From Nonomuraea turcica (GTDB lineage: Bacteria > Actinomycetota > Actinomycetes > Streptosporangiales > Streptosporangiaceae): a stretch of DNA of 64,000 bases. The stretch lies in contig NZ_JAUZQF010000007.1 of assembly GCF_030718205.1 (NCBI RefSeq), forward strand, positions 310,001 to 374,000. The letters run 5' to 3'. The notes under the pieces are model-generated. The model did no database searches. It saw only the letters and a program-made list of their open reading frames with translations, and was not told the origin of the DNA. Of this stretch, positions 1-8,556 are shown in pieces (within the stretch, counting starts at the first letter, position 1; each line of letters begins with the position of its first letter). Position numbers and translations under genes: made by a program.

Positions 1-1206
1 ACCCTCGCTGGGCTGATCCTCCTGGGTGGGTCCCTCGGCGACCGGTACGGCCGGCGGAGGATCTTCCTCGTCGGCACGGTGTGGTTCGCCGTGGCGTCCG
101 CGCTCTGCGGGCTGGCGCCGAACATCGAGTTCCTGATCGCGGGCCGGGCGCTGCAGGGCATCGGCGGGGCGCTGCTGACACCGGGGTCGCTGGCGATCAT
201 CCAGGCGTCGTTCGTGCGCCACGACCGCCCGCGGGCGGTCGGGGCGTGGTCGGGGCTCGGCGGGGTGGCCGCCGCGATCGGGCCGCTGCTCGGCGGGTGG
301 CTCGTGCAGACGGTGGGGTGGCGGTGGGCGTTCCTGATCAACCTGCCGTTCGCGCTGGTGGTGGTGCTGGTCGCGCTGCGGCACGTGCCCGAGAGCAGGG
401 ACGAGCAGGCCGCGGGGCGCTTCGACGTGCTGGGGTCGGTGCTGGCGGCGCTGGCGCTGGCCGGGGTCACGTACGGGCTGATCGAGAGCGGCGCGGCGGT
501 GCCGCTCGTCGTGGGGCTCGTGCTGGGGGCGGCGTTCGTGGTGCTCGAGATCCGGCGGTCGCCGGACGCGCTGGTGCCGGTGGGACTCTTCAGGAACCAC
601 GTGTTCACGGCGGTCAACGTAGTGACGCTGATCATGTACGCGGCCATGGGCGTGGTGTTCTTCCTGCTGGTCGTGCAGCTGCAGGTGGTGTCCGGGTTCT
701 CCCCCATCGCGGCGGGGCTGGCGATGCTGCCGACGACGATCCTGATGATCCTGCTGTCCGCCCGGGCCGGCGAGGTCGCCAAGCGGTACGGGCCGCGCCT
801 GCCGATGACGCTCGGGATCCTGCTCGCGGGCTGCGGCTTCCTCTGGATGAGCACGATCGGGCCAGGCGCTTCCTACCTGCTGCAGGTCCTGCCCGCGGCC
901 TCCATCTTCGGGCTGGGGCTGTCGGCGGCCGTCGCGCCGCTCACGGCGACCGTGCTGGCCACCGCCGACGAGCGGTATGCGGGCACCGCCAGCGGCGTCA
1001 ACAACGCGGTGGCCCGCACCGGGAGCCTGCTGGCGGTGGCCGCGGTGCCGCCGGCGGTCGGCCTGGTGGGCGACGCGTTCCAGAATCCCACGGTGTTCGA
1101 CGCCGGGTTCCGGATGGCCATGCTGATCAGCGCCGGGATGATGGTGGTGTCGGCGCTGATCACGTTCGCCGCCATCAGGACCAACGTCCTGGCCGACGAG
1201 GACTAG
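1..1206 (+). CDS. MFS transporter, DHA2 (EmrB/QacA-like) drug exporter, 5' end outside window
   Basis: This is the C-terminal part of a major facilitator superfamily exporter. The frame is open from base 1, so the start lies upstream of the window. The first visible residues contain the MFS motif A (GGSLGDRYGRRR) that joins TM2 and TM3. The motif-C-like GIGGALLTPGSLA follows, then about ten further hydrophobic segments, which fits the 14-TM DHA2 subfamily. Proton-driven export of a drug or secondary metabolite is the family role; the substrate cannot be read from sequence. Its stop overlaps the stop of the convergent P450 gene by a few bases. Confidence 0.9.
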   Translation, partial: TLAGLILLGGSLGDRYGRRRIFLVGTVWFAVASALCGLAPNIEFLIAGRALQGIGGALLTPGSLAIIQASFVRHDRPRAVGAWSGLGGVAAAIGPLLGGWLVQTVGWRWAFLINLPFALVVVLVALRHVPESRDEQAAGRFDVLGSVLAALALAGVTYGLIESGAAVPLVVGLVLGAAFVVLEIRRSPDALVPVGLFRNHVFTAVNVVTLIMYAAMGVVFFLLVVQLQVVSGFSPIAAGLAMLPTTILMILLSARAGEVAKRYGPRLPMTLGILLAGCGFLWMSTIGPGASYLLQVLPAASIFGLGLSAAVAPLTATVLATADERYAGTASGVNNAVARTGSLLAVAAVPPAVGLVGDAFQNPTVFDAGFRMAMLISAGMMVVSALITFAAIRTNVLADED

Positions 1207-2432
1207 AAGGTGAACGCCTGACTGCGGACGCTGTTGTCGAAGTTCGACAACAGCAGCTCGGGCTCGCCGACCGAGCGCACGCCGGGGAGCCTGTTCAGCA
1301 GCTCGCGGAACATCGTCCGCATCTCCTGCCTGGCCAGGTTCGCACCCAGGCAGAAGTGCGGTCCCGGGCCGCCGAAGCCGACGTGCGGCTTGGTGTCGCG
1401 GGTGATGTCGAACGTGTCCGCGTCAGGGAAGACGGACTCGTCCCGGTTGGCGGAGCCGTAGAACAACACGACCTTGTCGCCCTTCTTCAGCTCCAGGCCG
1501 CGCAGCGCATAGTCCTCGGTGACCGTGCGGCGGAACTGCATGATGGGCGAGACGTAGCGGACCATCTCCTCGATGGCCGCGTTGATGTGCGTGCCGAAGT
1601 CGCTCATGAGCAGCTCGCGCTGCGCCGGGTTGTCGGTGAGGAGCTTGATGCCGTGCGCCATCGTGTTGCGGGCGGTCTCGTTGCCGGCGACCAGCAGCAA
1701 CGCGAAGAAGGAGCCGAGCTCCTTGTCGGTCAGCTTCTCCCCGTCGGGGTTGGCGTTGACCAGGAGGGAGACGAGGTCGCCCTTGGGGTCGGCGACGCGT
1801 TCGTGGCCGAGCTTGATGACCATGCGCTGCAACGCCAGCAGGGCCAGCATGTTCTGGCCGGCCATCTGGACGCTGCGGGCCAGGCTGGGGCGTACGCCGG
1901 TGTAGGCGGTGGAGATGTCGACGTGCTGGTGGACCTTGGCCCGCAGCTCCTGCGGGATGTCGAGCATGTCGCAGATGACGTGGATCGGCAGGCGGGCGGC
2001 GACCTGGGTGACGAAGTCGCGGGGGCCGTCCTTGACGACGTCGTCGACGATGCGGGCGCAGGCGGCCTCGATGTCGCTCTGCAGGCCGGCCAGCATCTTG
2101 GGGCTGAAGGAGCGGGTGACGATGCGGCGCAGGCGGGCGTGGCGCGGGTCGTCCATGTTGACCATCGACTCGCCGAACACCTGCTTCACCCAGCCGGGCG
2201 GCTCCGGGTTGGTGACCGCGGGCTCGCTGGAGAAGATCTTGGCGTTGCGGCTGGCCTCGACCACGTCCGCGTGCCGTACGAGCGCGTAGAAGCCCTTGCC
2301 GGAGCGCAGGAGCGGCACCTTCTTCTCCGGGAAGAACACCGGATGCTCTAATTGCCGGAGCCGGGCGAACGCCTCATTCCGCTCTTTGAGCGGCCTGCGC
2401 CAGAAATCCAGATCAGCGAGGTCGATGTCCAC
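1203..2432 (-). CDS. Cytochrome P450
   Basis: A soluble bacterial P450 of 409 residues, normal for the family. The I-helix motif AGNETARN, the ExxR region (EEMVRYVSP) and the heme-binding loop GFGGPGPHFCLG with its Cys ligand are all present. The GTG at 2432 is chosen because AGGA lies about 8 nt upstream; longer frames would run into the divergent FG-GAP gene. The heme-loop style resembles actinobacterial P450s acting on lipids or steroids, but the substrate is unknown. No ferredoxin gene is adjacent, so redox partners must be encoded elsewhere. It is convergent with the MFS exporter. Confidence 0.93.
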   Translation of the reverse strand: MDIDLADLDFWRRPLKERNEAFARLRQLEHPVFFPEKKVPLLRSGKGFYALVRHADVVEASRNAKIFSSEPAVTNPEPPGWVKQVFGESMVNMDDPRHARLRRIVTRSFSPKMLAGLQSDIEAACARIVDDVVKDGPRDFVTQVAARLPIHVICDMLDIPQELRAKVHQHVDISTAYTGVRPSLARSVQMAGQNMLALLALQRMVIKLGHERVADPKGDLVSLLVNANPDGEKLTDKELGSFFALLLVAGNETARNTMAHGIKLLTDNPAQRELLMSDFGTHINAAIEEMVRYVSPIMQFRRTVTEDYALRGLELKKGDKVVLFYGSANRDESVFPDADTFDITRDTKPHVGFGGPGPHFCLGANLARQEMRTMFRELLNRLPGVRSVGEPELLLSNFDNSVRSQAFTF

Positions 2433-2499
2433 CCGTCTATCCTGGCACGTTCCCACGGTGTTAAAGCCGGGTTCGTGCGGGGCGGACATACCTGCAAGT

Positions 2500-3876
2500 A
2501 TGAATGCGCTGCTCGCCGCCTGCCTGGTTCTGCCCCTCGCTTCCGGCGCCACTCCCGCCGCCGCCCGCTCGTGCGGCGGGCATCCTCTCGACTTCGACGG
2601 CGACAGCCGTCCCGACCTCGCCGTGGCCGCCCCCTACGACAACGCGCGGGCCGGTTCGGTGACCGTCATGTATGGGTCGGGAAAGAAGGTGAAGCTCGCC
2701 CAGGACGGCGCGGAGCCGGGCGACTCGTTCGGCTCGGCGCTGGCCGTCGGCGACTTCAACGGCGACAAGTGCGCCGACCTGGCCGTCGGGGTGTCGGAGG
2801 AGTTCGCCGGGGAGCGGATCTCCGGCGCCGACGGGAACGGGGTCGTCCAGCTCTTCAACGGGTCCGTGGACGGTCTGGTCAAAGGCAAGGAGCTGGCGGT
2901 CGCGAAGCCGTCCAGCGACCGGTTCGGGGCCTCGCTGGCCGCCGGGGATCTCGACGGGGACGGCCGGGATGAGCTCGTCGTGGGCGCGCCCAGCCACCGG
3001 TCGGGCGGCGCGGTCACGGTGTACTGGATGAAGGGCCGCAAGCCGTACCAGATCACGCAGAAGACGCCGTGGGTGCGGCAGGCGGCGAACGTGACCGACC
3101 AGTGGGGCGCCTCGCTCGCGACCGGGGACTTCGACGGGGACGGGCGCGACGAGCTGGCCGTCGGGGCGCCTGCCGACAGCGTCACGCTGGACGGGCAGGG
3201 TTCGGTGACGGTGATCGACGTACGGGGCGAGCGGGCGCGGCAGCTCACCCAGAGCAGCCCGGGCATCAAGGGCGCCTCCGAGAAGTGGGACGGGTTCGGC
3301 GCGGCGCTGACCGCCGGGGACTTCAACGGCGACGGCAAGGCCGACCTGGCCATCGGCGTGCCCGGCGAGGGCATCACCAAGAACCAGCGCGCCCTGGACT
3401 ACGGTGACGGCACCGTCGACGTTCTGTACGGCTCCCGCAACGGGCTGCGCACCGACAAAACCGAGGCCTGGTCGCAGAACACGCTCGACGGCAAGCCCCG
3501 TTACTACGACCGGTTCGGCGCGTCGCTCGCCGCCGGGGACTTCAACGGCGACGGCAGGGACGAGCTGGCCATCGGCGTGCCCGGCGAGCGGGCGGTCCAG
3601 GTGCTGATGGGCCGGTCCTCCGGCGGGCTGACCAGGGTCGGGAACCTGCTGATCAAGGGCAAGGGGCGGGACTTCGGCGCCTCAATGGCCGCGCTGCCCC
3701 TGGGCGAGCGCTACCGGCCGCTGGAGAAGCGCCGGCCGCTGTACGGGCTGGTGGTGGCGGCGCCGGACCAGGGGCTGGTCATGTACGCGCCGGGCTCCAG
3801 GAAGCCGGGTCTGCGGCTGGGCAAGGTCCGCCAGCTCGACAAGGGCACCGGCCTGTTCGGCTACGCCTTCGGCTGA
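2500..3876 (+). CDS. Secreted FG-GAP repeat (integrin-alpha-like beta-propeller) protein
   Basis: This is a 458-residue exported protein. The N-terminus (MNALLAACLVLPLASG...AAARS) reads as a Sec signal peptide with a cleavage site near residue 22. Six FG-GAP repeats follow, each with a calcium-binding DxDGDxRxD-type loop (for example DFDGDSRPD, DFNGDKCAD, DLDGDGRDE, DFNGDGKAD) followed by a LAVGAP-like strand. Such proteins fold into calcium-binding propellers and act outside the cell, usually in binding. The ATG at 2500 is chosen because it begins directly with the signal peptide; the open frame extends upstream into the P450 gene. Its 3' end overlaps the histidine kinase gene by 16 bp. The ligand is unknown. 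Confidence 0.88.
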   Translation: MNALLAACLVLPLASGATPAAARSCGGHPLDFDGDSRPDLAVAAPYDNARAGSVTVMYGSGKKVKLAQDGAEPGDSFGSALAVGDFNGDKCADLAVGVSEEFAGERISGADGNGVVQLFNGSVDGLVKGKELAVAKPSSDRFGASLAAGDLDGDGRDELVVGAPSHRSGGAVTVYWMKGRKPYQITQKTPWVRQAANVTDQWGASLATGDFDGDGRDELAVGAPADSVTLDGQGSVTVIDVRGERARQLTQSSPGIKGASEKWDGFGAALTAGDFNGDGKADLAIGVPGEGITKNQRALDYGDGTVDVLYGSRNGLRTDKTEAWSQNTLDGKPRYYDRFGASLAAGDFNGDGRDELAIGVPGERAVQVLMGRSSGGLTRVGNLLIKGKGRDFGASMAALPLGERYRPLEKRRPLYGLVVAAPDQGLVMYAPGSRKPGLRLGKVRQLDKGTGLFGYAFG

Positions 3877-5321
3877 GTCACCGGAAGGATCACCCGGAAC
3901 AGGGCGCCCTTGCCGGGCTCGGACTCCGCGGTGACGATCCCGCCGTGCGCCTCCACCAGGGTCGCCGCGATCGACAACCCCAGTCCCGACCCGCCGGCGC
4001 CGCGTGCCGGGTCGGCCCGGTAGAACCGCTCGAACACCCGCTCCGCCACGTCCGGCGGGAACCCGGGCCCTTCGTCGGCCACCTCAACCACGGCCTGGTC
4101 GCCGTCCACGCCGACGCGCACCTGGAACGCCGTGCCCGGCGGGGTGTGGGTGAGCGCGTTGGTCACGAGGTTGCCGAGCACCTGCCCGAGCCGCGGCTCG
4201 TCCCCGATCACCACCACGTCGCCTTCTCCCGCGAACAGCCGTACCAGCTCGATCCGCCGGTCGGGCGCCAGCGTCTGGGCGTCGATCACCGCCGTGGCCG
4301 CCAGGCTCAGCAGGTCCACGGGCCGCATGGCCAGCTCGCGCCGCTGGTCCAGCCGGGCGAGCAGCAGCATGTCCTCCACTAGCAGCCCCATCCGCGCCGC
4401 CTGCCCCTCGATGCGGCTCAGCAGCCGTACGGCCTCGTCCAGGTCGCGCTCCTCCCCCAGCCGGTAGAGCTCCGCGAACCCCCTGATCGACGTCAGCGGT
4501 GTGCGCAGCTCGTGGGAGGCGTCGGCCATGAACCGGCGCATCAGCTCTTCCGAGCGCCTGGCGGCCGTGGCGGAGCGGCGGGCGGACTCGGCCGCGTCCT
4601 CCCGTTCCCGCGCTGCCGACTCGATCCGGGCGAGCATGGTGTTGAGCGAGCGGCCGAGCTTGCCGACCTCGGTGGTGGCCGCCCAGAGCGGCACGCGGCG
4701 TGACAGGTCGCCGCCCGCGATGTCCTTGGCCGTCCGCGCGATGTCGCGCAGCGGGCGCAGGCTGCGGCGTACCAGCCAATGGCAGACGACACCGAGCACG
4801 ATCAGCGTGCCGCCACCGGCCACCGCCACGATGAGGGCGAGCTGCGAGACCGTGGCGTCCACCTCGCCCAGATTCATGGCGATCACCCGGCTCTGGCCCT
4901 CACGCCCGGGCGCGGCGACGACCCGCCAGCTCGGGCCGCCGGCCGCTCGCGACTCGACGGTGAACGGGCGGCCCTGGAGCGCGCGCACGTCGGCGGCGGC
5001 CAGCCGGGGCAGGGCGGGGACATGCTCGTCGGTCGACTCGCTGAGCGTCCTGATCGTGACGCCGTTCGCGTTCAGCACCACGACGTGGAACAGCCCGAAG
5101 AAACGTTGCGGGCGCGCGCCCACCGGGCGCGGCTCGGGCGGCGGGGGCAGCTCGCGCGGTGCGCTGGCGGCGCGCAGTTGCTGGTCGACGCGGTCGACGA
5201 GGTAGCCCCGCAGCAGCCACGCGGCGAACAGGCCGGTCAGGGTGATGGCGAGGGTGACCAGCAGCAGGGTGGCCGAGACCAGCCGCAGCCACAGCGGAGT
5301 CCGCGCCAGATACTTCCTCAT
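3861..5321 (-). CDS. Sensor histidine kinase (HAMP-HisKA-HATPase)
   Basis: A membrane sensor kinase of 486 residues. TM1 spans about residues 13-37. A roughly 120-residue extracellular domain with a proline-rich start (residues 58-66) follows. TM2 lies at about 161-184, then HAMP, then HisKA with the phospho-acceptor His270 in ASHELRTPLTSIRGF. The HATPase domain has the N box (NLVTNALTH), G1 (DEGPGF) and G2 (GSGLGLSIA). Its ATG overlaps the stop of the response regulator by 4 bp, so the two are cotranscribed and translationally coupled. Its position at the end of an efflux operon suggests that it senses envelope stress or the exported compound; that is inference. Confidence 0.95.
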   Translation of the reverse strand: MRKYLARTPLWLRLVSATLLLVTLAITLTGLFAAWLLRGYLVDRVDQQLRAASAPRELPPPPEPRPVGARPQRFFGLFHVVVLNANGVTIRTLSESTDEHVPALPRLAAADVRALQGRPFTVESRAAGGPSWRVVAAPGREGQSRVIAMNLGEVDATVSQLALIVAVAGGGTLIVLGVVCHWLVRRSLRPLRDIARTAKDIAGGDLSRRVPLWAATTEVGKLGRSLNTMLARIESAAREREDAAESARRSATAARRSEELMRRFMADASHELRTPLTSIRGFAELYRLGEERDLDEAVRLLSRIEGQAARMGLLVEDMLLLARLDQRRELAMRPVDLLSLAATAVIDAQTLAPDRRIELVRLFAGEGDVVVIGDEPRLGQVLGNLVTNALTHTPPGTAFQVRVGVDGDQAVVEVADEGPGFPPDVAERVFERFYRADPARGAGGSGLGLSIAATLVEAHGGIVTAESEPGKGALFRVILPVTQPKA

Positions 5322-6013
5322 ACGCGGGGCGGGCGCAGGATGTAGCCGACCCCGCGCAGCGTGTGCAGGTATTTGCGCTCGCCGGTGTCCACTTTCCTGC
5401 GCAGGTAGGAGACGTACGACTCGACGAGGCCGACGTCGGTGCGCCAGTCGCCGTTCCAGACGTGGTCGAGGATCTGCGTCTTGGACAGCACCCGGCCCAC
5501 GTTGAGCATGAAGTACTGCAGCAGCCTGAACTCCGTCGGCGACAACTTCACGGGGATGCCGTCCCGCCAGACCTCGTGGGTCTCCTCATCCAGCTCCAGG
5601 TCGGCCACCTGCAGCCGGTTCGGCGGCGGAGTACCGCGCCGGGTCCTGCGCAGCACCGCCCGGATCCGGGCGATGACCTCTTCCAGGCTGAACGGCTTGG
5701 TCACGTAGTCCTCGCCGAGCCCCAGCCCGGCGATCCTGTCTTCGGGCGCGTCCTTGGCGGTCACGAAGAGCACGGGGACCCGGCGGCCGCGGGACCGCAG
5801 CCTGCCCGCGACCGCCAGGCCGTCAAGGTCGGGCAGCATCACGTCGAGCATCACCAGGTCCGGCGAGCTCTCCTCGGCCACCCGCAGCGCCTCCATGCCG
5901 TCGGCGGCGGTCAGCACCTCGAACCCGGCCATGCGCAGGCTGGCCGAGAACAGTTCCCTGATGTTGGGCTCGTCGTCGACCACCAGCAGCCTGGCCTCGG
6001 GCTCGCGGCTCAT
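5318..6013 (-). CDS. Two-component response regulator, OmpR/PhoB family
   Basis: A 231-residue regulator with a receiver domain (phospho-Asp57 in MLDVMLPDLDG, acidic pair in VVDDE, Thr85, Lys106 in YVTKPF) and a C-terminal winged helix (about residues 128-228) that ends in YLHTLRGVGYILR. Compared with the common GLxLGxDDYVTKPF form of this subfamily, one residue appears to be missing just before DYVTKPF. It sits between the DUF5666 gene and the kinase gene with 4-bp overlaps at both ends. The 11-bp repeats upstream of the operon (9777-9798) are good candidate binding sites, which would imply autoregulation together with the efflux genes. Confidence 0.95.
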   Translation of the reverse strand: MSREPEARLLVVDDEPNIRELFSASLRMAGFEVLTAADGMEALRVAEESSPDLVMLDVMLPDLDGLAVAGRLRSRGRRVPVLFVTAKDAPEDRIAGLGLGEDYVTKPFSLEEVIARIRAVLRRTRRGTPPPNRLQVADLELDEETHEVWRDGIPVKLSPTEFRLLQYFMLNVGRVLSKTQILDHVWNGDWRTDVGLVESYVSYLRRKVDTGERKYLHTLRGVGYILRPPRV

Positions 6014-6537
6014 CGCGGGCCGCCTCCCTGGGTGATCGAGGCCGCGGCCACGGAGCCGTCGTTGCCCTGGCGGCCGCGTACCGTGATCGTGCTGCCCGCC
6101 TGCAGGTCGGACACCTTGCCCGGCTTGGCGATCTGGACGGTGGTCTGGTCGGTGGTGGTGACGGTGACGGTGGAGCCGTCCATGGTCTTGACGTAGATCG
6201 TGCCGCCCTCCACCTTCTCCACGGTCCCGATCGTGCCGCCGCCGCCCATGCGCTGGGCGAAGCCGCCCTGCCGGCCGCCGTCCCCGGGGGGCGCCTGCTG
6301 CACTCCCGCGGGGCCGTACCCCTGGGGCGCCTGTTGCATTCCTCCGGCGCGCAGCTGGGCTCCGGTGTCGGCCGAGCCGCCGGTCAGCTTGCCGGCCTGG
6401 ATGCCGATGATGATCCCCGCCACCAGCACGACGCCGGCGGCCAGCGTCAGCGTGAGCTTCGACAGGCCCGCGCGGGGCTGGACGGCGAGCTCCTCGCGCA
6501 GGTCGTCGGGGTACGGCGAGCTGTCGAGCTGGGCCAT
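6010..6537 (-). CDS. Membrane-anchored DUF5666-like protein
   Basis: A 175-residue protein with one TM helix at about residues 25-45 and a Gly/Gln/Pro-rich linker. The C-terminal beta domain (GTVEKVEGGTIYVKTMDG...) resembles DUF5666 OB-fold-like modules. The ATG at 6537 is preferred over the one at 6543 because AAGGAG lies 6 nt upstream of it. The gene lies 22 bp after the MacB-type permease and overlaps the regulator start by 4 bp. Genes of this type recur beside MacAB-TCS operons in actinomycetes. A role as an extracytoplasmic accessory or as an input for the kinase is possible but unproven. Confidence 0.75.
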   Translation of the reverse strand: MAQLDSSPYPDDLREELAVQPRAGLSKLTLTLAAGVVLVAGIIIGIQAGKLTGGSADTGAQLRAGGMQQAPQGYGPAGVQQAPPGDGGRQGGFAQRMGGGGTIGTVEKVEGGTIYVKTMDGSTVTVTTTDQTTVQIAKPGKVSDLQAGSTITVRGRQGNDGSVAAASITQGGGPR

Positions 6538-6559
6538 GTGCATCTCCTTACGTGGCGCC

Positions 6560-7819
6560 CTACTCATGGCGCAGGGCCTGGATCGGCCTGAGCTTGGCCG
6601 CCCGGTTGGCGGGATAACTGCCGAAGAACAGCCCGATCCCCACCGACACGCCCAGCGCCAGCGCGACCGACGACGGCACCAGGACAGGCTCGATGCCGGC
6701 GATCGTGAATCTGGTCCCGAGGAACGCCACCAGCACCCCCGACAGCCCGCCGACCAGACTCAGCAACGTGGCCTCCAGCAGGAACTGGCCCAGGATGGCG
6801 CTCCTGGGCGCGCCGATCGCCTTGCGGATGCCGATCTCGCGGGTGCGCTCCGTGACGGTCACCAGCATGATGTTGGTGATGCCGATGCCGCCCACCAGCA
6901 GCGAGATCGCGGCGACGGCGCCGAGCAGCACGGTGAAGGTGCCGGTCGCCGCGCTGACGGTCTCCTGCAACGTGGCCTGGTTGAGCAGGCGGTAGTCCGG
7001 GTTGTCGTTGGTGATGCCATGTCGTTGGTTGAGGATAGCCGTGACCTCCGACTGGGCCGTCGTGGTGGTCCCGGCCCCGGTCGCCTGGACGACGATCGAG
7101 CTGAGCGAGCCGAACCCGCTCAGGCTCTGCTGCACGGCCGGCAGCGGCGCGACGGCCACGTCGTCGGCGTCCTGCATGCCGGTGGACCCGGCCTCCTTCA
7201 GCACGCCGACGACCGTGAACGGCACGCCGGACACGCTGACCTGCTTGCCGATCGGGTCGACGGTCCCGAACAGCTCCTCCACGACGGTCTGGCCGAGCAC
7301 CACGACCTTCCTGGCGGCGAGCACGTCGTCGTTGAAGAAGTACGTGCCCCTTGCCACGGGCTTGTTCGTGGCCTCGAAGTAGCTCGGGTACGTGCCGACG
7401 AACTGGGCGATCGTGTGGCTGGCGGCCCCGTACGCGGCGGTCGAGGAGGAGGGGGTGACCACGGGCGAGACGCTCTTGACCGAGGGCGCGAGCGTCTTGT
7501 CGGTCAGCGCCTTGGCGTCGGCCAGGCTGAGCTGCCTGGCCTGGGTGCGCGGGCCGGTGTTGCCGCCCTGCGTCCGCATGCCCGCGCCTGCGCCTCCGCC
7601 CCCGCCGCCGCCTCCGGAGAAGGAAGGGGAGATCGTCAGCGTGTTCGCGCCGAGGCGCTGGATGTTCTGCTGGATGCTGCGCGAGGAGCCCTCGCCGACG
7701 GCCACCAGCATGATGACGGCGGCCACGCCGATGAGGATGCCGAGCGTGGTCAGCGAGCTGCGCATCTTGTTGGCCAGCAGGCCGCGCAGCGCGAAGCGGA
7801 GGATCTCGAGCTGGTTCAC
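6560..7819 (-). CDS. MacB-type ABC transporter permease
   Basis: A 419-residue permease of the MacB/FtsX type. A short cytoplasmic N-terminus leads to TM1 (about residues 20-42, LGILIGVAAVIMLVAVGEG). A large extracytoplasmic MacB_PCD domain follows and begins with a Gly-rich stretch (residues 69-80). Three TM helices lie near the C-terminus, with the typical TERTREIGIRKAIGAP loop between the first two. The GTG start overlaps the ATPase stop by 4 bp (GTGA). With the ATPase and the adaptor it should form a mechanotransmission-type exporter of peptides, antibiotics or lipids. The substrate is unknown. Confidence 0.93.
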   Translation of the reverse strand: MNQLEILRFALRGLLANKMRSSLTTLGILIGVAAVIMLVAVGEGSSRSIQQNIQRLGANTLTISPSFSGGGGGGGGAGAGMRTQGGNTGPRTQARQLSLADAKALTDKTLAPSVKSVSPVVTPSSSTAAYGAASHTIAQFVGTYPSYFEATNKPVARGTYFFNDDVLAARKVVVLGQTVVEELFGTVDPIGKQVSVSGVPFTVVGVLKEAGSTGMQDADDVAVAPLPAVQQSLSGFGSLSSIVVQATGAGTTTTAQSEVTAILNQRHGITNDNPDYRLLNQATLQETVSAATGTFTVLLGAVAAISLLVGGIGITNIMLVTVTERTREIGIRKAIGAPRSAILGQFLLEATLLSLVGGLSGVLVAFLGTRFTIAGIEPVLVPSSVALALGVSVGIGLFFGSYPANRAAKLRPIQALRHE

Positions 7820-8556
7820 AGGGCGGCCATCCTCGGGGGCGGGCCGTCCACGGGCGCCTGCCGGCGGTCCTCGACGATCTCGCCGTCCACCAGCCGGATC
7901 ACCCGCTTGGCGTGCGCGGCCACGTCGTTCTCATGGGTGATGATCACGATCGTGCGGCCGGAGTCGCTGAGCCGGTCCATGATCTGCAGCACGTCGCCGG
8001 TGGAGGCGGTGTCGAGATTGCCGGTCGGCTCGTCGGCCAGCAGCAGCGCCGGGGCGGTGACCAGCGCCCTGGCGACGGCGACGCGCTGCGGCTGGCCGCC
8101 GGAGAGCTGGTTCGGCTCGTGGTGCACGCGGTCGGCCAGGCCGACCTGCTCCAGCGCGGCCAGCGCCCGGGCGCGCCGCTCGGCCTGGCCGACGCCGCCG
8201 TACACGAGTGGCAGCTCCACGTTGGCCAGGGCGCTCATGCGCGGGATCAGGTTGAACGACTGGAAGACGAACCCGACGCGGCGGTTGCGCAGGATAGCGA
8301 GCTGGTGCTCGTCCAGGTGGCCCACGTCGGCGCCGTCGATCAGGTACGAGCCGCTCGTCGGCACGTCCAGGCAGCCGAGGATGTTCATGAGGGTCGATTT
8401 GCCGGAGCCGGAGGCGCCCATGATGGCGACGTAGTCGCCGCGTTCGACGTCCATGCTGACGCCGCGCAGGGCACGAACCCGGGCATCGCCCTCGCCGTAC
8501 TCCTTGACGAGGTTCTTGACGCGCAGGACCGGCGCGGGACTGTCCGGGGCCGTCAT
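7816..8556 (-). CDS. ABC transporter ATP-binding protein (MacB/LolD type)
   Basis: A 246-residue ATPase with Walker A GASGSGKST, the signature LSGGQPQRVAVA (a Pro where Gln is usual), Walker B LLLADEPTGNLD and the H-loop IITHE. The ATG at 8556 overlaps the stop of the adaptor by 4 bp and begins directly before the conserved nucleotide-binding domain; longer frames run through the adaptor gene and are not coding. It powers the neighbouring MacB-type permease. Confidence 0.95.
   Translation of the reverse strand: MTAPDSPAPVLRVKNLVKEYGEGDARVRALRGVSMDVERGDYVAIMGASGSGKSTLMNILGCLDVPTSGSYLIDGADVGHLDEHQLAILRNRRVGFVFQSFNLIPRMSALANVELPLVYGGVGQAERRARALAALEQVGLADRVHHEPNQLSGGQPQRVAVARALVTAPALLLADEPTGNLDTASTGDVLQIMDRLSDSGRTIVIITHENDVAAHAKRVIRLVDGEIVEDRRQAPVDGPPPRMAAL

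Noticed and set aside
81..2351. A 756-codon open frame across the MFS and P450 genes
   Set aside because: Its product is Arg/Gly/Ala-rich without domains. It shadows the MFS gene in another frame and the P450 gene on the other strand, both of which have clear family motifs.
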